Assembly: GCF_018613715.1 (NCBI RefSeq)
Contig: NZ_JAGGPT010000001.1
Coordinates: forward strand, 49,875 to 113,874
Origin: Chryseobacterium sp. ISL-6
GTDB lineage: Bacteria; Bacteroidota; Bacteroidia; Flavobacteriales; Weeksellaceae
DNA length: 64,000 bases
Direction of reading: 5' to 3'
Under the pieces are notes generated by a model. It had not been told where the DNA came from. It did not search any database and saw nothing but the letters and a program-made list of their open reading frames with translations. Below are positions 49,230 to 57,087 of the stretch, one piece after another (positions within the stretch are counted from its first letter, which is position 1; the number at the start of each line of letters is the position of its first letter). The position numbers and the translations under genes were made by a program.

Positions 49230-50585
49230 TTATTCCTTCTTATTTCTTATTTCAGTTAAGAAATTTACTTTTAATACATCGTATAACGAGTGACGGCTAA
49301 CTAAAATAGAAAGAATAGAGGAAACCATTCCTGCCAGCATTAAATGAAAAATCAATGAGTGCCTGTCGGTCATTTCAAGAACAATAATGGCCGAGGTAAA
49401 GGGAGCCCTTGTAATTCCGGTAAGAAAAGCGACCATTCCAGCTAGGATAACGACGTTTGTTTCATTTTGGGTGAGATGGATGACTCCGGAAATGACCGAG
49501 CCAATACTTGCACCAGCTGAAAGGGCAGGAGCGAAAATCCCACCGGCACCACCAGAAGTAAATGATAGAGCAGGCCCCAGCATTCTTAAGATGGGAACAT
49601 ACCAGTCTTCATGTTTATTTTTGGTGAAAAGAACCCGTTCCATGATCTCTTTCCCAGAACCTAAAATCTCTCGGTTTATGAAATAGGCAATGGATGCGAT
49701 GATAAGTGCACAAGCTACGAGAAAAAATACGTTTGCTCCATCTGTTTTAAGGTTTTTCTTTTTCCAGTCATTCATTTTGAGCATCATAACAGAAAGCTGG
49801 CTTGCCAAAATACCTGATACACCTGCTACAAGAACAATGGGAAACATAACCATAAGAGAAACATCATGTGTTTTAGGATAACCCAGGTATAAATAGGAAC
49901 CGGCTAAGGTTTGAGCGGTTAGGCCAGCAATGATCACAGCAGTGAAAAGAGCTGTTTTAAAGTAGTTGATGTGGGTCTTTGATAATTCTTCCACAGCAAA
50001 TACAATTCCGCCAAGAGGAGTGTTAAAAGCGGCTGCGAGTCCGGCTGCTGCGCCAGTCATTATCATATTCTTTTTGGATATTTTCGGCCACCATTCAGGA
50101 AGATATTCATTGACTTTCCTAAAGATAGAACCTGCAATTTGAATAGTAGGTCCTTCACGTCCAACTGCACCACCGCCAATTACTAATATAACTGAGGAAA
50201 TAATTTTAAAAAAGATAATTTTAAGACTAAGCAGACTTCTTATTTTTGTATGTTCCTTTGGATTGGCTAATTCTACAGCCGCCATTACCTGTGGAATTCC
50301 ACTTCCTTTAGCATTGGGCGCAAATTCTTTAACAAGCCACCATGACAAGACAAAACAGATTGGAGCAATAATGAAGATCATCCATGAATGCCAATTAAAA
50401 ATTATATTTAAAAGTCCTTCACCCCATGCAAATATTTTAGCGTACATCACGGCAAAAAATCCTGTGATCACTGAGCCAACCCAAAATGGAATAGCCTGAA
50501 GCAGGTTGTACTTCAATTGTTCGTTTCGGATATTGTCAAAAGACTTCTTGAGACCTCTGCGGACGATGGTAAGAATGGAACGCAT
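49230..50585 (-). CDS. ClC-family chloride channel/antiporter
   Basis: A 451-residue ClC membrane protein with about 10-12 hydrophobic segments. Ion-pathway motifs are GSGIPQV (94-100, with the chloride-coordinating Ser), GREGPTIQ (142-149, with the gating Glu144) and GGIFAPALSAG near 345. The gating glutamate suggests a proton-coupled antiporter or gated channel. There are no C-terminal CBS domains. It is located in the inner membrane; roles in acid or ionic stress are usual for the family. It is a single gene, and a T/C-rich tract (49214-49254) covers its 3' end. Confidence 0.93.
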   Translation of the reverse strand: MRSILTIVRRGLKKSFDNIRNEQLKYNLLQAIPFWVGSVITGFFAVMYAKIFAWGEGLLNIIFNWHSWMIFIIAPICFVLSWWLVKEFAPNAKGSGIPQVMAAVELANPKEHTKIRSLLSLKIIFFKIISSVILVIGGGAVGREGPTIQIAGSIFRKVNEYLPEWWPKISKKNMIMTGAAAGLAAAFNTPLGGIVFAVEELSKTHINYFKTALFTAVIIAGLTAQTLAGSYLYLGYPKTHDVSLMVMFPIVLVAGVSGILASQLSVMMLKMNDWKKKNLKTDGANVFFLVACALIIASIAYFINREILGSGKEIMERVLFTKNKHEDWYVPILRMLGPALSFTSGGAGGIFAPALSAGASIGSVISGVIHLTQNETNVVILAGMVAFLTGITRAPFTSAIIVLEMTDRHSLIFHLMLAGMVSSILSILVSRHSLYDVLKVNFLTEIRNKKE

Positions 50586-50816
50586 AAGACTAATTGGTAA
50601 TGTTTAAAGAGGGTACGTTGATTTGAGAAGAGGAATGCCAGTAATTTTTTAACCTTGATATTGGCAAAGAAAAGCATTTGTTTTTATAATCTAATTTCAT
50701 CATTTAAAGTTTGTTTTAAATGTAATACTAATTCGTTTAACTTCCAATAAGTAGAAGAATAGGTCCATAAATCTTTTAAATGATTATATTAGTTCTGAAA
50801 TTAATAAAATAAAGAT

Positions 50817-51113
50817 ATGTTTGAAGTTTTTAAGAAAAATCCAAATGCATTAGCAATCTTGGTTTGCATATTTTTTGTTATTTCTCATATCTTATTTTTA
50901 ATAATCAATGGATTTTTGACTAATGAGTTTTTTGATACTTATCACTATCTCGTCTTACTCAATCTGTTTGTTATTCTTTTGGGTGTCATTTTTTCAAAGG
51001 CTGGGATAACCAGGATATTACTTCTTGTTTTTTTCTTCTCTGTGTTGATTTTTCTAATTCTTTACGGGGTATTTGCCGTTTGGGTAATTTCGTTGGCAGG
51101 TGCTAAGAATTAG
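50817..51113 (+). CDS. Small membrane protein of unknown function
   Basis: A 98-residue protein with three hydrophobic helices (about 13-33, 43-60 and 66-90). No family is recognised. Codon use and AT content fit the neighbours. It is isolated on the plus strand, 231 bases from the ClC gene start; that gap shows no clear promoter of the TAnnTTTG type. Confidence that it is a real gene comes from length, start context and its regular alternation of hydrophobic segments. Confidence 0.55.
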   Translation: MFEVFKKNPNALAILVCIFFVISHILFLIINGFLTNEFFDTYHYLVLLNLFVILLGVIFSKAGITRILLLVFFFSVLIFLILYGVFAVWVISLAGAKN

Positions 51114-51133
51114 GGTATAATGATTTTTACACG

Positions 51134-51162
51134 TAAAAAAAACCTCCGATAAATCGAAGGTT
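51134..51162 (-). terminator. Terminator after the E2 gene
   Basis: AACCTCCGA (51141-51149) pairs with TCGAAGGTT (51154-51162) with one mismatch. On the minus strand an eight- to nine-T tract follows the stem. Confidence 0.7.
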
Positions 51163-51201
51163 AATATTTTATAATAAGCAATATGAATTATTGCCTATTA
51201 C

Positions 51202-52509
51202 TTATACTTCTGTATTCAGATCCCAGTTTTGAAGGTAGTCATGAACATGTTTCAGGAACATTCCACCTAAAGAACCGTCTACCACTCTGTGGTCATAAGA
51301 GTGAGACATGAACATTAACTGACGAATAGCAATCACATCACCATCTTTAGTTTCTAATACTGCAGGTTTTTTAACAATTGCTCCAATTGCTAAAATAGCA
51401 ACCTGAGGCTGAGGAATAATAGGAGTTCCCATTAAATTTCCAAAGCTTCCTACATTAGATATTGTATAAGTAGCTCCCTGAGTGTCTTCCGGTCTTAATT
51501 TCTTATTTCTTGCTCTGAAAGCTAAATCATTGATCGCTTTTGCCAAACCAGAAAGAGAAAGTTGATCTGCATTTTTAATTACAGGAACAATAAGGTTTCC
51601 ATCAGGAAGTGCCGTAGCCATACCAATATTGATGTTTTTCTTTTTAATGATATTATCTCCATTTACAGAAACATTGATCATTGGATAGTCCTGGATTGCT
51701 TTTACAATTGCTTTAACAAAAATAGGCATGAAAGTAAGTTTTTCACCTTCGCGCTTTTCGAATAGATCCTTATGTTTATTTCTCCATTTTACAACGTTGG
51801 TAACGTCTGTTTCAATGAAAGAAGTAACATGCGGCGCAATATGTTTTGCTTTTACCATGTTCTCAGCAATGATTTTTCTCATTCTGTCCATTGGAATGAT
51901 CTCATCACCTACTGAAACTGAGATTGGAGTAACAACAGGAGTTGTAGCAACTGGCTGTGGTGCTGAAATAGCTTGCTGAACTGGTGCTGCCTGAGGCTGG
52001 CTACCTCTGTTACTTACATATGATAATATATCTTCTTTGGTAATTCTTCCTTCTAAACCACTTCCTTTAATGGATTTTAGTTCAGATTCTGAAATATTTT
52101 CTTGTTGTGCAATTGATTTTACAAGTGGAGATAAGTAAAGGTCTCCTGAAAATTCAACATTAGAATTCCCCGTTTTCAACGGTTCTTCAATTGTTTTTAA
52201 AACTTGTGTATCCGGAGCAGAAGCTGGAGTTTCAGTTTTAACTTCTTCAGCTGTATTTCCGCCTTCTCCTTCAATTTCTAAAATAGCAATGGCCTCACCA
52301 ACTTTAGCAACTTCATCCTTTTGCTTTAAGATTTTTATAATTTTTCCCGAAACTGGTGTCGGAACGTCTGAATCTACCTTATCTGTTGCAATTTCTACTA
52401 CGGAATCATCCTCCTTCACATGATCACCCTCATTGAATAACCAAGTGATAATTGTAGCTTCCATAACACCTTCTCCCATGGAAGGAAGCAATAATTTGTA
52501 CTCTGCCAT
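51202..52509 (-). CDS. 2-oxo acid dehydrogenase E2 (branched-chain/pyruvate type acyltransferase)
   Basis: A 435-residue E2. The N-terminal lipoyl domain has Lys44 in EIATDKVDSDVPTP. A linker (about 80-125), a peripheral subunit-binding domain (LYLSPLVKSIAQQENI, GSGLEGRITKEDIL) and a second Ala/Pro/Gln linker follow. The catalytic domain ends with SHSYDHRVVDGSLGG (HxxxDG). VDSDVPTP and GVMEATI resemble branched-chain 2-oxo acid dehydrogenase E2. No E1 or E3 gene is adjacent, so partners are elsewhere. It is a single-gene unit with its own promoter element and terminator. Confidence 0.9.
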   Translation of the reverse strand: MAEYKLLLPSMGEGVMEATIITWLFNEGDHVKEDDSVVEIATDKVDSDVPTPVSGKIIKILKQKDEVAKVGEAIAILEIEGEGGNTAEEVKTETPASAPDTQVLKTIEEPLKTGNSNVEFSGDLYLSPLVKSIAQQENISESELKSIKGSGLEGRITKEDILSYVSNRGSQPQAAPVQQAISAPQPVATTPVVTPISVSVGDEIIPMDRMRKIIAENMVKAKHIAPHVTSFIETDVTNVVKWRNKHKDLFEKREGEKLTFMPIFVKAIVKAIQDYPMINVSVNGDNIIKKKNINIGMATALPDGNLIVPVIKNADQLSLSGLAKAINDLAFRARNKKLRPEDTQGATYTISNVGSFGNLMGTPIIPQPQVAILAIGAIVKKPAVLETKDGDVIAIRQLMFMSHSYDHRVVDGSLGGMFLKHVHDYLQNWDLNTEV

Positions 52510-52529
52510 TTTTATTTTTTAGATTTTGA

Positions 52530-52537
52530 CAAATATA
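52530..52537 (-). promoter_or_regulatory. Promoter -7 element for the E2 gene
   Basis: The minus strand reads TATATTTG (TAnnTTTG), 20 bases before the start codon. Confidence 0.5.
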
Positions 52538-52572
52538 TAAAAAAAATCGGTTTTTTTACGGAATATATAATT

Positions 52573-53400
52573 TTACAGAAATTCTATGTAAATATTACCG
52601 CCAACATTTAATCCAAACAAACTTTTTGCACCATTTTTTTTGCTTCCTTTATAAATGGTAAGCTCCAACAGTTGACTGTCATTAAAAATAGCTGCTGACT
52701 GTCCGTGAAATTCAGTCTCCCTTTCCCAATCTGAAACAACCTCAGTGTGACTTGAAAATACTTTTGAAAGACTTAAATTCCTGAATTTGATCGTAAAGTT
52801 CTCATGTCCTTTACCTGCTGCTTCAAAAAAATCCTTGCTGATATTTGATATTATATTTCCGAAATTATCAATGTACATGACCTCGCCAATAATCATTTTT
52901 TCAGCCTCGTTATAGACCGGTTTTGGAAATAAAAGTTCTTTTACATTTTTTATTTTTCTACCGATCACTTCTGGAAGGCCCCCGTTAGCCAAATGTACTG
53001 CTGCCGGCACAAAAATATCTGTAGAAGTAAAATTAATAACATCATCAAACCTGTTATTTAAAGTAATCTCATAAATAGCCTCAGGTTTAATATCAAAAAA
53101 TACAAGACTTAATAGGCCATTGTCGGCTGCTAAAAAGTAAGAACCATCTGCCTTGTATAAAATATTTCTTCGTGATTTGTGATAAAAGCTGTCTACAGAT
53201 ACGATATGAATGGTTCCTTTAGGAAAATGTTTATAAGCATTTCTTACGATATATGAAGTCTGTATAAGATTGTATGCCTGAATTTCGTGGGTAATATCAA
53301 TAATGTTAACCTCAGGATTTAGAGAAAGAATCTTGCCTTTCACAGCTGAAACCCTGTAATCTAAATTTCCGAAATCCGAAGTAAGCGTGATAATTGACAT
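52573..53400 (-). CDS. SAM hydrolase-family protein (DUF62)
   Basis: A 275-residue protein of the S-adenosyl-L-methionine hydroxide adenosyltransferase family. The start IITLTSDFGNLDYRVSAVKGKI contains the conserved TSDFG...D motif. Also visible are NIIDITHEIQAYN, IHIVSVDS and AADNGLLSLVF, then the C-terminal domain beginning EVMYIDNFGNIISNI (YIDxFGN). Members split SAM to adenosine and methionine with water; relatives are the fluorinase and chlorinase. The longer halogenase insertion is not evident. The physiological role is uncertain. It is divergent from phoH, with a 380-base gap. Confidence 0.92.
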   Translation of the reverse strand: MSIITLTSDFGNLDYRVSAVKGKILSLNPEVNIIDITHEIQAYNLIQTSYIVRNAYKHFPKGTIHIVSVDSFYHKSRRNILYKADGSYFLAADNGLLSLVFFDIKPEAIYEITLNNRFDDVINFTSTDIFVPAAVHLANGGLPEVIGRKIKNVKELLFPKPVYNEAEKMIIGEVMYIDNFGNIISNISKDFFEAAGKGHENFTIKFRNLSLSKVFSSHTEVVSDWERETEFHGQSAAIFNDSQLLELTIYKGSKKNGAKSLFGLNVGGNIYIEFL

Positions 53401-53430
53401 TTTTGTAGTTGTGGAATAATACTAGTCTTG

Positions 53431-53438
53431 CAAATTTA
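53431..53438 (-). promoter_or_regulatory. Promoter -7 element for the SAM hydrolase-family gene
   Basis: The minus strand reads TAAATTTG (TAnnTTTG), 30 bases before the start codon. Confidence 0.5.
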
Positions 53439-53594
53439 TTTAAAATAAAGGAAAATCGGGTGTTTACAACTCATAAAAAATAATAAAAAGAGTAACTGCA
53501 AGGCGATTTGATTATATAGCTGCCATCTAAAACAGGGCTGATCTCTAAAATTAGATGAATCCCAGATACAATATGAAAACTGTTATTTTGATAC

Positions 53595-53623
53595 TTGGAA
53601 ATATAACGACAAACTTAAATTTG
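53595..53623 (+). promoter_or_regulatory. Candidate phoH promoter
   Basis: TTG (53595-53597), 18 bases, then TAAATTTG (53616-53623). It would give a leader of roughly 150 bases before the phoH start codon. Confidence 0.5.
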
Positions 53624-53780
53624 TATTTATTTTCAATAAATTTAGAATGAAAATGTATTTTATTTAATTAAGGGTTAAGCAATTGTGTCTTAAAGCCCTT
53701 GAGATGAAAATTGTTAGTAACAAAATTAATACAAGTTTGAAAAAAAACTCTAAATTTAGATCTAATAAAAAAATGCTTAC

Positions 53781-54737
53781 ATGTTTGAATTAACATATGA
53801 TTTGGAAGATATCGATGTGAAAATCTTCTATGGAGTTAATAACCAATATTTCAATTTATTAAAATCCAGCTTTCCAACCCTTAAAATTACTGGTAGAGAT
53901 CATTATATCTTGGCAAAAGGAAATCAGGAAGCTTTAGATATATTTAGACAAAAACTTGATGATATTGTTAAATTTATTTCAAAAAATAATTCTATTGAAC
54001 TTAAGGATGTTGAAAACCTTCTTAATATTAAGGACGAGAACGAAAAACATTTGATCTTTGATCAGGATATTATCGTAAAAGGAGTTAATGGTAAAGTAAT
54101 AAAAGCTAAAACCACTAATCTTAAAAAACTTGTAAAAGAGACAGAGAAAAAAGATATGGTTTTTGCTATAGGACCTGCCGGGACTGGTAAAACATATACC
54201 AGTGTCGCTTTAGCAGCGAGGGCTTTAAGAGATAAAGAAGTTAAAAGAATTATTCTTACCAGACCCGCAGTAGAAGCAGGGGAGAGTTTAGGTTTTTTAC
54301 CAGGAGATCTGAAAGAAAAGCTTGATCCATATTTACAGCCATTATATGATGCTCTTAGAGATATGATTCCTCATGAGAAACTGGAAGGTTTTATGGAGAA
54401 AAAAGTAATTGAAGTGGCTCCATTAGCTTTTATGAGAGGTAGAACGCTGGACGACGCCTTCGTTATTTTGGATGAAGCACAAAATACAACACATGCTCAA
54501 ATGAAGATGTTTCTTACCAGAATGGGAATGAATGCTAAATTCATTATTACGGGAGATCCAACTCAGATAGATTTACCAAGAAACCAACAATCTGGACTAA
54601 AAGAAGCCATGCGAATTCTTCATGGAGTCAATGAAATAGGTTTTGTACATCTTACTGAAGAAGATGTGGTAAGACATCCAGTTGTGAGAAAAATTATTCT
54701 TGCTTACAATGAAGAGGATAAAAGGTTAAGAGATTAA
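53781..54737 (+). CDS. phoH: PhoH-family ATPase
   Basis: A 318-residue PhoH-like protein. The N-terminal about 110 residues form the KH-like domain of PhoH (ITGRDHYILAKGNQEALDIF). The ATPase follows: Walker A GPAGTGKTYTS (about 133-143), TRPAVEAGESLGFLPGDLKEK, the Walker B region AFVILDEAQNTTHAQMKMFLTR, and ITGDPTQIDLP. PhoH proteins are linked to RNA metabolism and often neighbour ybeY, which is not seen here. The upstream region predicts a long structured leader; a strong terminator follows. Confidence 0.94.
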   Translation: MFELTYDLEDIDVKIFYGVNNQYFNLLKSSFPTLKITGRDHYILAKGNQEALDIFRQKLDDIVKFISKNNSIELKDVENLLNIKDENEKHLIFDQDIIVKGVNGKVIKAKTTNLKKLVKETEKKDMVFAIGPAGTGKTYTSVALAARALRDKEVKRIILTRPAVEAGESLGFLPGDLKEKLDPYLQPLYDALRDMIPHEKLEGFMEKKVIEVAPLAFMRGRTLDDAFVILDEAQNTTHAQMKMFLTRMGMNAKFIITGDPTQIDLPRNQQSGLKEAMRILHGVNEIGFVHLTEEDVVRHPVVRKIILAYNEEDKRLRD

Positions 54738-54819
54738 AAGAATGATGGTTTTCCAAATAAAGAATAGTTCAGTCAATCGAAAAAGTCAAGAAAAAAGAAG
54801 CTTATAATATTATAATTTG

Positions 54820-54847
54820 AACCACTTATTAAGTAAGTGGTTTTTTT
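54820..54847 (+). terminator. phoH terminator
   Basis: AACCACTTA (54820-54828) pairs perfectly with TAAGTGGTT (54834-54842), followed by seven T in all. Confidence 0.9.
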
Positions 54848-54865
54848 ATCCGTGTTTTTACTGGT

Positions 54866-54894
54866 TTTGAAATTAAAAATAAATGTTAATTTTG
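54866..54894 (+). promoter_or_regulatory. Full promoter for the first beta-barrel gene
   Basis: TTTG (54866-54869), 17 bases, then TAATTTTG (54887-54894). An exact match to the Bacteroidota consensus, 25 bases before the start codon. Confidence 0.75.
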
Positions 54895-54919
54895 CAGTAT
54901 CAATCAAAACTATTTAAAA

Positions 54920-55417
54920 ATGAAAAAACTATTATTATTGGGCGCTTTTGCGCTACTAGGGAGTGCTGTTCATGCACAAGAAGGTTTTAAACTAGGGGGG
55001 CATATTGGGATTCCTGTAGCTGATGCCAGTGATGTTTCATCATTTACTTTAGGTGTGGACGCATCTTATATGTGGAATATTGCAAAAGGTTTCGACCTGG
55101 GTGTTGCTTCTGGATACTCTCATTTCTTTGGGAAAGACAACTTTGATGATTTTGGATTTATTCCAGTGGCTGTTTCTGGAAAGTATAAGTTTTCAGGGGC
55201 TCCTATTTTTGTAGGATTAGATCTTGGATATGCAATTTCTTTAAAAGATGGTATCGATGGCGGATTTTATGCTCAGCCAAAATTTGGTTATCAAATGTCT
55301 AAAGGAGAATTGTATATAGGGTACCAAAGCATTAGTAACAGACGTGATTATGGCTGGTATAGAACAAGCTGGACTATAGGAGCTGTAAATATTGGTTACA
55401 ATTTCTACCTTAGATAA
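54920..55417 (+). CDS. Outer-membrane beta-barrel protein (1 of 3)
   Basis: A 165-residue protein with the signal peptide MKKLLLLGAFALLGSAVHAQ. The mature part is built of alternating strands rich in Gly and aromatics (SYMWNIAKGFDLGVASGYSHFFG, FVGLDLGYAISLKDG, FYAQPKFGYQMSKGELYIGYQS) and ends in a Tyr/Phe-rich strand, VNIGYNFYLR, as in outer-membrane barrels of about eight strands. The function is unknown. It has its own promoter and terminator, so it is an independent unit next to two similar genes. Confidence 0.82.
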   Translation: MKKLLLLGAFALLGSAVHAQEGFKLGGHIGIPVADASDVSSFTLGVDASYMWNIAKGFDLGVASGYSHFFGKDNFDDFGFIPVAVSGKYKFSGAPIFVGLDLGYAISLKDGIDGGFYAQPKFGYQMSKGELYIGYQSISNRRDYGWYRTSWTIGAVNIGYNFYLR

Positions 55418-55442
55418 ATTTTAAGAAATATTAAGGTTTCTT

Positions 55443-55471
55443 AACTCCAATTGCATAATTGGAGTTTTTTT
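55443..55471 (+). terminator. Terminator after the first beta-barrel gene
   Basis: AACTCCAATT (55443-55452) pairs perfectly with AATTGGAGTT (55457-55466), followed by T. Confidence 0.9.
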
Positions 55472-55592
55472 ATTCAAAATATTGTGAAAAACTTAAAAGT
55501 CCCTCTCAGCTGCATTTTATTATTATAAAGCATTGATTTTTGTGAGTGATATTAATCATATTAACAAATTTTAATATTAAGGTACCCCGCTG

Positions 55593-55600
55593 TAAATTTG
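55593..55600 (+). promoter_or_regulatory. Promoter -7 element for the second beta-barrel gene
   Basis: TAAATTTG (TAnnTTTG), 28 bases before the start codon; no clear -33 box. Confidence 0.5.
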
Positions 55601-55628
55601 CTCTAAGAAAGTATTAAAATTTTTTAAA

Positions 55629-56285
55629 ATGAAAAAATTATTATTAGCGAGTGCTATTGCACTTTTCGGTTTATCTAATGCTCAGATTGCAAAAGGAACT
55701 GCATATTTATCAGGATCTGTTGGTTATTCTCAAGAAGAAAGCGACAATGGTAACTACAAAAAAGAAAACTTCAATGTATTACCTACAGTTGGATATTTTG
55801 TTGGAACAAACTTAGCAGTTGGAGTTGGAGTTGGATACCAGACTGAAAAAACTACTCAAACAACGACTTTAGCATTGCCAGGTGCTGTAAATGTAACTGA
55901 AAGCATTGTTAAAAAACCAGCTTTTGTTGTTGCTCCTTTCGTAAGAAAATATTGGACTTTATCTGATAAATTATATATTTTCGGACAATTAGCAGTACCA
56001 ATGCAGTTTGGGAAAACTGAAACTGAAAACAATTCAGTAACTACTTCAGGTTCTACTACAGTTACAAACTCAACTTCTACTGAAGCTAAATACACTAAAA
56101 TTGGTGTTACTGTGAAGCCAGGTTTAGATTATTTCTTAAACAAAAACTGGTCTATCGAAGCTACAATCGGAGAGTTTGGTTACAGCAATTATAAGCCAAA
56201 AGACGGTGATGCTACTAACAACTATAACTTCGGATTGAACTTATCTTCCGTAACTTTCGGAGTTAAATATGTTTTTGCTAAGTAA
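55629..56285 (+). CDS. Outer-membrane beta-barrel protein (2 of 3)
   Basis: A 218-residue protein with the signal peptide MKKLLLASAIALFGLSNAQ. Barrel-type strands follow: GTAYLSGSVGYSQEE, FNVLPTVGYFVGTNLAVGVG and FVVAPFVRKYWTLSDKLYIFG. A Ser/Thr/Asn-rich loop (about 138-155) is probably surface-exposed. The last strand, VTFGVKYVFAK, ends near the C-terminus as expected. It is a typical Bacteroidota outer membrane beta-barrel of unknown role. The codons are regular and highly biased, suggesting good expression. Confidence 0.83.
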   Translation: MKKLLLASAIALFGLSNAQIAKGTAYLSGSVGYSQEESDNGNYKKENFNVLPTVGYFVGTNLAVGVGVGYQTEKTTQTTTLALPGAVNVTESIVKKPAFVVAPFVRKYWTLSDKLYIFGQLAVPMQFGKTETENNSVTTSGSTTVTNSTSTEAKYTKIGVTVKPGLDYFLNKNWSIEATIGEFGYSNYKPKDGDATNNYNFGLNLSSVTFGVKYVFAK

Positions 56286-56307
56286 TTAACAAAGTACATT
56301 AAATATA

Positions 56308-56335
56308 AAAAGACTTAAGCTTGCTTAGGTCTTTT
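56308..56335 (+). terminator. Terminator after the second beta-barrel gene
   Basis: AAAAGACTTAAGC (56308-56320) pairs with GCTTAGGTCTTTT (56323-56335), with one T-G pair, ending in T. Confidence 0.8.
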
Positions 56336-56373
56336 TGTTATAAATAAAACTAAAATTTTAAAATCAATCGAAC

Positions 56374-57030
56374 ATGAAAAAAATCTTATTAGCATCAGCA
56401 TTGGCTTTTTTTGCGAGTATGAATGCGCAGACTAAATTTGGAGTAAAAGCTGGTTATGCTTTATCAAAATTAAATTCTAATGACAATGATATTGAATTTG
56501 AGGAGATTGAAGGAGGCTTAAAATCAAAATCTGGATTTTATATTGGAGCTTTAGTTGAGCATAAATTTAATAATAAATTTGCTGTTCAAGGAGAAGTACA
56601 ATATGCAAATTTAGGAGGAAAGGCAAAAGTGTCACTGCCTGGTGGGGTTACAGTAACTGAAAATTTAAATTTTAATAGAATTGTAATTCCTGTATCAGCA
56701 AGATATTATGCAACTCCGGAATTAGGAATTTATGCAGGTCCTTATGTGAGTTTTAAAACCAATACGACGGCAAAAATTAAAGTAAGTGGAGCAATGGCCA
56801 ACCCTCAGGGAATCAACGAGGGTGAAGAATATCTTGAAAGAGCTTTCAATGATAATTTAAAATCTACAGATTTTGGACTTTTCTTCGGTGCTGATTACAA
56901 TGTATACAAAGGATTATTTGTAGATGCACGTTATAGTTTCGGACTTACAAATATGATCAAAAATCCTGTACAGGATGAAAAATTGAAGATGAATTTCTTC
57001 CAGATCGGATTGGGATATAAATTCAAATAA
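56374..57030 (+). CDS. Porin-family outer-membrane protein (3 of 3)
   Basis: A 218-residue protein with the signal peptide MKKILLASALAFFASMNAQ, then KFGVKAGYALSKLNSND, the usual opening of PorT/OmpA-like beta-barrel porin-family proteins of Bacteroidota. Strands FYIGALVEHKFNNKFAVQGEVQYANLG, ISARYYATPELGIYAG-like (VSARYYATPELGIYAG) and FFGADYNVYKGLFVDARYSFGL follow, with a C-terminal IGLGYKFK ending in an aromatic-x-Lys pattern. The function is unknown. It is followed by a strong hairpin shared with ffh. Confidence 0.83.
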   Translation: MKKILLASALAFFASMNAQTKFGVKAGYALSKLNSNDNDIEFEEIEGGLKSKSGFYIGALVEHKFNNKFAVQGEVQYANLGGKAKVSLPGGVTVTENLNFNRIVIPVSARYYATPELGIYAGPYVSFKTNTTAKIKVSGAMANPQGINEGEEYLERAFNDNLKSTDFGLFFGADYNVYKGLFVDARYSFGLTNMIKNPVQDEKLKMNFFQIGLGYKFK

Positions 57031-57033
57031 AAT

Positions 57034-57065
57034 AAAAACTCTCAGAATTTCTGAGAGTTTTTTTA
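57034..57065. terminator. Bidirectional terminator between porin gene and ffh
   Basis: AAAAACTCTCAGAA (57034-57047) pairs with TTCTGAGAGTTTTT (57049-57062) around a minimal loop, with T-runs on both strands. Confidence 0.9.
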
Positions 57066-57087
57066 TGTCTTATTATTTTTATATTCA

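Larger units (their letters stand above)
53401..53780. other. Gene-free stretch: divergent promoters and long phoH leader
   Basis: These 380 bases contain no convincing gene. I see a minus-strand -7 element at 53431-53438, a plus-strand promoter at 53595-53623, a hairpin at 53670-53700 (AAGGG-TTAAG pairing with CTTAA-CCCTT with a two-base bulge) and a perfect palindrome TCTAAATTTAGA at 53749-53760. A 31-codon frame at 53555-53650 is not supported by anything else. Confidence 0.5.

Noticed and set aside
49387..49686. 99-codon open frame antisense to the ClC gene
   Set aside because: It is embedded in a well-supported membrane protein gene; the translation has no recognisable domain and follows from the antisense codon pattern.
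53555..53650. 31-codon frame in the gap before phoH
   Set aside because: It overlaps the candidate promoter, has no motif and is within the length expected by chance in AT-rich DNA.
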